NCBI RefSeq assembly: GCF_001244545.1
Contig: NZ_LN852694.1
Span: 316,172-380,171 of the forward strand
Direction of reading: 5' to 3'
DNA from: Candidatus Stoquefichus sp. SB1
GTDB taxonomy: Bacteria; Bacillota_I; Bacilli_A; Erysipelotrichales; Coprobacillaceae
Length of the DNA: 64,000 bases
Below the pieces are notes generated by a model. It was not told where the DNA came from. It saw nothing but the letters and a program-made list of their open reading frames with translations, and did no database searches. Positions 59,063-64,000 of this stretch are shown here, piece by piece. The translations under genes were made by a program, and so were the position numbers. Each line of letters opens with the position of its first letter. Position 1 is the first letter of the stretch.

Positions 59063-59980
59063 ATGGAATTAAAAGTCAATAACTTACATAAAAGTTTTGA
59101 TGGAAATGAGGTTCTGCATGGTATTTCATTTTCTATTTCTAGTGGTAAGGCACTTGGGTTATTAGGACGAAATGGTGCTGGAAAATCTACCACAATTCGT
59201 ATTTTGATGGATGTTTTTAAAGCAAATGTTGGGGAAATTCTAATAGATAATCAGCCATTTTGTGCAACTGCATACAATATTGGTTATTTGCCTGAGGAAA
59301 GAGGATTATATCCAAAGAAAAAAGTCGCTGAACAATTGATTTATTTGGCAATGTTACGTGGATGTAGTCGCACGCAGGCAAAAGTGAATCTTAAAAAATG
59401 GCTGAAAAGATTAGGGATTGCTGAATATGAAAATCGTGTGTTAGACACCTTAAGTAAAGGGAATCAGCAAAAAGTACAATTAGCCCAAACGCTTATGTGT
59501 GATCCTGATATCATTATTTTAGATGAACCATTTTCAGGACTTGATCCAGTTAATTCACAAATTCTTCAAGAAGTTGTTCAAGAAGAAATTCAAGCAGGAA
59601 AGTTAGTTATTTTTTCATCTCATCAGATGAACTATGTCGAGGAATTTTGTGAAGATATTGTTATTTTGCATCATGGTCATGTTGTTTTAGAAGGGAATCT
59701 GAAAAAAATAAAAAAAGATTTTGGAAAGAATCGTCTTGTTTTGGTAGCTGCCAATTTGACTTGGCAAGATTTTGAACAGTTATTGTTGAATCAATGCCAG
59801 CATCTATTAAACATTTATGAACGACAAGATGAAAAGTTTATTGTTGAATTATTAGAAAATGTAAGTAAAAAAGATGTTTTAATGGCATTATTACAGCATG
59901 ATGTTGATTTAGATGTTTTCCAGGTTTATGAAGCTTCATTAACAGATATTTTTGTGGCAAAGGCAGGTGATGAGTTATGA
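59063..59980 (+). CDS. ABC-2 type exporter ATP-binding protein
   Basis: 305 aa. Walker A GRNGAGKST, signature LSKGNQQKVQLAQTL, Walker B IIILDEPFSGLDP, H-loop FSSHQMNYVEEF. C-terminal extension of about 85 residues as in NatA-type proteins. ATG 59063 is 6 bases from GGAGGG. Overlaps the permease start by 4 bases (ATGA). Confidence 0.92.
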   Translation: MELKVNNLHKSFDGNEVLHGISFSISSGKALGLLGRNGAGKSTTIRILMDVFKANVGEILIDNQPFCATAYNIGYLPEERGLYPKKKVAEQLIYLAMLRGCSRTQAKVNLKKWLKRLGIAEYENRVLDTLSKGNQQKVQLAQTLMCDPDIIILDEPFSGLDPVNSQILQEVVQEEIQAGKLVIFSSHQMNYVEEFCEDIVILHHGHVVLEGNLKKIKKDFGKNRLVLVAANLTWQDFEQLLLNQCQHLLNIYERQDEKFIVELLENVSKKDVLMALLQHDVDLDVFQVYEASLTDIFVAKAGDEL

Positions 59981-61206
59981 GACAGTTTTTACTTGTTGTA
60001 CGCTTTGAATTAGAAACAATGATGAAGAAAAAATCTTTTATTCTTTCTATTGTCTTGATTGCTTTGGCAGCTTTTATTCTTCTTTCAATGCCGCGTTTTT
60101 TTGATAATTCTAAAAAAAGCGATAATCAGGAAGTCACAAATCAAGAAAAGGATAAAGTGATGATGATTTATGATGAAAAGGGAATAGTTAAAGATTCTGA
60201 TCTCATTACACAGGCATTTACACAATATCATATTACCTTTGAAAGTGATTTATCAGTTATCAAAAATAAAGTCGAAGATGGTAGTGCTGATGCTGGCATT
60301 CAAATCAAATCACCTTTAGAGTTTGTATATTATGTAAAGAATTCATCATTGAATGATGAAACAGCAATGCGTTTTCAATCAGTGCTTCAAAAGGTCTATC
60401 AGTTAAATGAACTGAATCATTTAAATTATGATGCTTCAAAAATAGATCAAATCTATCAGACACCAGCAGTTTTTGAAACAAATGTATTAGGTACAGATGG
60501 AATGAATAATTATTTCTATACATATGTCCTTATTTTCATTTTATATATGATGATCTTATTGTATGGAAATCAAATTGGTATCAGTGTTGCAAGTGAAAAA
60601 AGCAATCGTGCTATTGAAATTTTGGTAACAAGTTGTTCACCTTATGCAATGATTTTTGGAAAAGTGATTGCAGGAGCAATTGCAGGTGTAATTCAAACTG
60701 TATTTATATTGGGTTCTTGTTTACTGGCCTATCAGGTGAATGCTGATGTATGGAATCATGTTTTAGATCCATTCTTGAATATTCCAGTGATTGTTTTAAT
60801 CACATTTGGATTATTTGGTGTATTTGGTTACTTGTTATTTAGTTTTCTATTTGGAGCCATTGGTGCATTATGCTCTAAGGTTGAAGAGGTTAATGGTGCA
60901 ACAATGCCTATCCAATTATTGATTATTGCAGTGTTCTTTATAAGCTTTATATCAATGGGACAGCCTGATAGTGTCTTAGCAACAGTTGCTAGTTATGTAC
61001 CATTGACTTCATGGATGTGTATGTTTATTAATGTTGCACTTGGTTCCGTTTCAATAATTGAAATTATCATTTCTTTTGTGATTTTAGTATTAACGACAAT
61101 TGCTATAGGGTTTGTAGGAGCAAAACTATATCGTCGAGGGACTTTGTCTTATGGTAATTCAATGAAGTTAAGCAATATCATGAAAATGATCAAACAAAAA
61201 GATTAA
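59977..61206 (+). CDS. ABC-2 type exporter permease (NatB-like)
   Basis: 409 aa. One N-terminal helix (FILSIVLIALAAFILLSMPR), an extracellular loop of about 120 residues, then five helices (FYTYVLIFILYMMILLYG; VIAGAIAGVIQTVFILGSCL; IPVIVLITFGLFGVFGYLLF; LLIIAVFFISFISM; IEIIISFVILVLTTIAIGFV). GISVASEKSNRAIEILVTSC is the ABC-2 family signature. Exports ions, antimicrobials or lipids; substrate unknown. Confidence 0.9.
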   Translation: MRQFLLVVRFELETMMKKKSFILSIVLIALAAFILLSMPRFFDNSKKSDNQEVTNQEKDKVMMIYDEKGIVKDSDLITQAFTQYHITFESDLSVIKNKVEDGSADAGIQIKSPLEFVYYVKNSSLNDETAMRFQSVLQKVYQLNELNHLNYDASKIDQIYQTPAVFETNVLGTDGMNNYFYTYVLIFILYMMILLYGNQIGISVASEKSNRAIEILVTSCSPYAMIFGKVIAGAIAGVIQTVFILGSCLLAYQVNADVWNHVLDPFLNIPVIVLITFGLFGVFGYLLFSFLFGAIGALCSKVEEVNGATMPIQLLIIAVFFISFISMGQPDSVLATVASYVPLTSWMCMFINVALGSVSIIEIIISFVILVLTTIAIGFVGAKLYRRGTLSYGNSMKLSNIMKMIKQKD

Positions 61207-61231
61207 AACACATCAAACGATGTGTTTTTTT
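61205..61231. terminator. Intrinsic terminator
   Basis: AAAACACATC-AAAC-GATGTGTTTT then TTTT; between the converging permease and GH2 genes. Confidence 0.85.
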
Positions 61232-61238
61232 ATGTCAT

Positions 61239-62993
61239 TTATTTAGAAATCAATTTACATATTTCTCGATCATAAGTTAATAATCCATTGACTTCTTCTT
61301 CAATATCACTTACTTGTGTATAGACAGCTCCACATAACCCTTGTTTAATAAGTGGTGCAATTGTTTGCTTAAAAAGTTCATGATAAGCTTTGCTAAAATC
61401 TTCAAGATTTTCATAAGCCCCATAGCCATAGACTTTTGATACACTCATATGACTCGCAACTGGACAGGCATAGCCACCATATTCAGAAATTACAAAAGCA
61501 CGTTTATCTGGGATAATTTGAGGTTTATCAAAATAATGATGCTCACTCCTAAAGTCTCCACAATGTTGGTCAAACCAGCCACTTGCAGAATCTATAAAAC
61601 GCGTTTCATCCAACTGACGAATATATTGGGTTAATTCTTTGGTTTGAAATTGTCCCCAAGCTTCATTAAATAATACCCATGTACTAATACAAGGAAAATG
61701 TGATAAATGTTCAATTGTTTTTTGACATTCTAAAATCCATTCATCTTTTCCTTTTTGATTTTTCCTTGATAACAAATAACTATGTTTATCAGAAATATGT
61801 TTCTTTGTCCAACTCAATACAGAAGGCATCCAAGTAATAAACCAAGTATGATAAGGATCACCACCATTAACCATATCCTGCCAAACAATCATTCCTAAAC
61901 GATCACAATGATAATACCAGCGTGATGGTTCGATTTTAATATGCTTACGAATCATATTAAATCCTAAATCTTTCATCGTTTGAATATCATAGATAAGGGC
62001 TTCATCAGCTGGTGCTGTGTAAAGACCATCAGGCCAATAACCTTGATCAAGTACACCATTCATAAAAATTGGCTGATGATTCAAACAAACTCTCGGAATA
62101 TTATTTTGATCCTTTTCAATTGTATATATACGCATTGCAAAATAACATTCAACTTCATCATGCTCTGTTTTTATCTGCAAAGAATAAAGGTAGGGATGAT
62201 CAGGACTCCATGATTGTTTATTTTCTATTGGTAATATATAACAATCATGAGGCTCTATGAAAGATACAGGATTTTGATGAGAGACTATCATTTGAATATT
62301 TGAAGGTGCAATATCACTCCATATTATGGAAACCTTAATTTGATCATGATCATAATCAGGAATAATTTTTACGTCCTGAATATAATTTTGTGGAACCCAT
62401 TCTAACCAGACACTTTGCCATATACCACTTTGTGCAGTATAATACATTCCACCACGGTTTAAACGTTGTTTTCCTTTGCTGTGATATGATGTATCAGATA
62501 AATCTTGAACACAGACTGTTAAAAGATTATCTTTTTCTTTTAAGGCATCAGTAATATCAATCGTAAAAGGCAAATATCCTCCAACATGATGTTCTATTAA
62601 TAATTGATTAATATAAACATCAGCAATCTGATCAACTGCTCCAAAATGTAATAAACAACGTTTATTGCAAGAAGGTGATACGTTAAGTGATGTCTGATAC
62701 CAAAGGTATTCATCAGGCTGTAATTGCCTTTGTACTTGTGATAGCTGACTCTCAGGTGAAAAAGGAACAAGAATTTTTCCTTCAAAAGCATCAGGAAAAG
62801 CAGTTGTTTTGCTAAAGCAATAATCCCATAAACCATTTAACATTTGATAATTGTCTCTTTTCATTTGTGGTCTTGGATATTCTTGTAATATATGCTTTTT
62901 ATCAAGCGATTTTCCCCATCTTGTCCAAAGAGAAATTAAATTTTCTTTTTCCTGAAATAATCGAACTGTTTTGATAGCATTTAATAATTGCAT
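61239..62993 (-). CDS. Glycoside hydrolase family 2 protein
   Basis: 584 aa. Sugar-binding domain (about 35-195, MLNGLWDYCFSKTTAFPDAF; GGMYYTAQSGIWQSVWLEWV), immunoglobulin-like domain, then TIM barrel with acid/base Glu444 in TWVLFNEAWGQF and nucleophile Glu504 in FVISEYGGYACP. Shorter than beta-galactosidases; fits beta-glucuronidase/mannosidase-like GH2 or beta-galactosidase. No signal peptide, so cytoplasmic. ATG 62993 behind AAGGTG. Confidence 0.9.
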   Translation of the reverse strand: MQLLNAIKTVRLFQEKENLISLWTRWGKSLDKKHILQEYPRPQMKRDNYQMLNGLWDYCFSKTTAFPDAFEGKILVPFSPESQLSQVQRQLQPDEYLWYQTSLNVSPSCNKRCLLHFGAVDQIADVYINQLLIEHHVGGYLPFTIDITDALKEKDNLLTVCVQDLSDTSYHSKGKQRLNRGGMYYTAQSGIWQSVWLEWVPQNYIQDVKIIPDYDHDQIKVSIIWSDIAPSNIQMIVSHQNPVSFIEPHDCYILPIENKQSWSPDHPYLYSLQIKTEHDEVECYFAMRIYTIEKDQNNIPRVCLNHQPIFMNGVLDQGYWPDGLYTAPADEALIYDIQTMKDLGFNMIRKHIKIEPSRWYYHCDRLGMIVWQDMVNGGDPYHTWFITWMPSVLSWTKKHISDKHSYLLSRKNQKGKDEWILECQKTIEHLSHFPCISTWVLFNEAWGQFQTKELTQYIRQLDETRFIDSASGWFDQHCGDFRSEHHYFDKPQIIPDKRAFVISEYGGYACPVASHMSVSKVYGYGAYENLEDFSKAYHELFKQTIAPLIKQGLCGAVYTQVSDIEEEVNGLLTYDREICKLISK

Positions 62994-63298
62994 AATCGTC
63001 ACCTTTGCTTTCTACTTTCATTATACAATGTGTCATAGATAAAGTTAATGTTTAATCATTTTAAAAATCTTTTTTTATTAAAAAATGAAAAAATTTTCTA
63101 AAATAGAAAACAAAAAAAGAAATATTTAAAGAAAATAAAAAATGTTGATAAATTCAGTGAAAAAAATCACAAACCTTGTTAAAGATAGCAAAAATGTGTG
63201 AAAAAATACGTATAATCACGTGAAAATATCTTGCTATATAAACGCTTTCAAGATATAATGTAGGTAGTTCAAAAAAGATATATGGGAAGGAGAATTTT
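62994..63298. other. AT-rich divergent intergenic region
   Basis: Between the GH2 gene (-) and the lipoprotein gene (+). 63040-63160 is A-rich with no clear signal. The right part contains the promoter and cre-like site at 63231-63259. Confidence 0.7.
63231..63259 (+). promoter_or_regulatory. Lipoprotein promoter with embedded cre (CcpA) site
   Basis: TTGCTA (63231-63236), 17 bases, TATAAT (63254-63259). The spacer holds TATAAACGCTTTCA (63237-63250), whose complement TGAAAGCGTTTATA fits the CcpA cre consensus at all but one position. This placement predicts carbon catabolite repression. Confidence 0.6.
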
Positions 63299-64000
63299 AT
63301 GAACAAATTAGTAAAAGTATTAGCTGCATCTGCATTAGTTGCAACTGTTCTAGTTGGATGTGGTAAAAAAGATGACACTGCTGGAGGAAGCACTGCTGCT
63401 AAATATGCAAAAGTTGGTTTAGGGATTGTAAGTAGTTTAAATGATGAAGGTCAAGTTAACACAACTATGGTTGCATTAGGATTAGATAGTGCTGGAAAAA
63501 TCAACTATATTGATGTTGATGTTGCACAATCTACACCTGGTGGTGAAGGTGAATTAGACAAAACGAAAAAAGAACGTGGTGCTGACTATAAAATGAAAGA
63601 TGCATCTCCAATCAAAAAAGAATGGGATGAACAAGCCAAAGCTTTTGAAGAATGGGCTAAAGGAAAAACTCCTGATGAAGTTGCAAAAGTAGATACTATG
63701 GATTTCCATGGCGGAAAAGCTGCTAAAGAAGGAACTGACTTAGCTGCTGGATGTACAATCACAATTGATGATTTCTTAGCTGCTGTTGCTAAAGCAAATA
63801 CAAATGCTAAAGAAGTTAATGCTGCAAAAGTTGGTATCGGTGATGTAATGTCAAATGATGCTGAAAAGAAACAATTGAATACAACTGTAGCTTTAGTTGC
63901 TACTGATGATGCTGGTAAAATCGTATATAGTAATTTAGATGTTGCTCAAATCTACAAAAAAGATGACGGAACAGTGGTTACTGATACAAAAGCTGAATTA
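63299..64000 (+). CDS. Lipoprotein with repeated domain (3' end cut)
   Basis: 234 codons visible, open at the right edge. Lipobox LVGCG with Cys21. Two similar domains follow: YAKVGLGIVSSLNDEGQVNT then TMVALGLDSAGKINYIDVDV AQ, and AAKVGIGDVMSNDAEKKQLN then TTVALVATDDAGKIVYSNLD VAQ. The pattern VGxGxVxSxNDExxxNTT...DxAGKIxYxxxDVAQ is shared. Similar lipoproteins occur near flavin-linked electron-transfer genes; role uncertain. RBS GGAAGGAG. ATG 63299. Confidence 0.85.
   Translation, partial: MNKLVKVLAASALVATVLVGCGKKDDTAGGSTAAKYAKVGLGIVSSLNDEGQVNTTMVALGLDSAGKINYIDVDVAQSTPGGEGELDKTKKERGADYKMKDASPIKKEWDEQAKAFEEWAKGKTPDEVAKVDTMDFHGGKAAKEGTDLAAGCTITIDDFLAAVAKANTNAKEVNAAKVGIGDVMSNDAEKKQLNTTVALVATDDAGKIVYSNLDVAQIYKKDDGTVVTDTKAEL

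Overview
The window looks like a chromosomal segment of an AT-rich (roughly 30% GC), anaerobic, gut-type Firmicute. The gene families, codon usage and a coat-F-type spore gene suggest the Erysipelotrichia/Coprobacillaceae area, but this is inferred from style and no search was run. Most genes have strong AGGAGG-like ribosome binding sites, short spacers and clear intrinsic terminators. No rRNA, tRNA or CRISPR array was seen.

Layout. 1-2620: a GH1 6-phospho-beta-glucosidase (cut by the left edge) divergent from an AraC regulator. 2763-7450: an accessory stretch with a decayed WYL-domain regulator, other gene remnants and a run of small unrecognised or membrane proteins. 7485-9069: a flavin-reductase-like protein divergent from an HxlR regulator, and a small coiled-coil protein. 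9181-10079: an insertion-sequence end and a higher-GC surface-protein fragment. 10197-15551: a complete 2-aminoethylphosphonate uptake and degradation operon (ATPase, fused permease, binding lipoprotein, phnW, phnX) behind a candidate Pho-box promoter. 15597-16179: a shrunken IS copy. 16328-18351: small enzymes, including a chloramphenicol acetyltransferase behind what looks like a classic translational attenuator. 18390-22631: a LysR regulator divergent from a flavodoxin-like/DUF3737/MalY-type aminotransferase cluster. 22665-25758: spore-coat-like genes, an ATC-hydrolase-family protein and a phasin-like/UbiB-kinase pair. 26206-29076: a two-sensor-domain GGDEF-EAL protein. 29574-33454: a Crp/Fnr regulator, a YitT protein, AhpC and a domain-permuted AhpF-like reductase. 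33498-37969: a proline/glycine repeat protein, a DUF2238-like membrane protein, a DNA glycosylase, an FMN riboswitch with ribU, a PNPOx-like protein and a purine permease. 38133-39970: a TnpB-related element of different base composition. 40104-51852: an LCP protein and the aromatic amino acid region. 52029-64000: GNAT, ROK kinase, thyA-folA-plsC, an MFS transporter, XRE/membrane pair, ABC-2 exporter, a GH2 enzyme and a lipoprotein cut by the right edge.

How it works together. The aromatic region carries two DAHP synthase genes, each behind its own T-box leader. The leader of the lone copy (41975) shows a TAC (Tyr) specifier. The leader of the copy that heads aroF-aroB-aroA-aroC-pheA-aroK (45819) shows TTC (Phe). 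The two proteins are identical over their catalytic domains but differ in their N-terminal regulatory domains, which suggests gene conversion with conserved regulatory divergence. Redox genes cluster around a Crp/Fnr-type palindrome. A TetR gene sits between two copies of its probable operator.

Most striking items: the Tyr/Phe T-box pair, the cat attenuator, the phosphonate operon with possible Pho boxes, the TnpB-related protein without a zinc finger and its attenuated leader, and the permuted AhpF.
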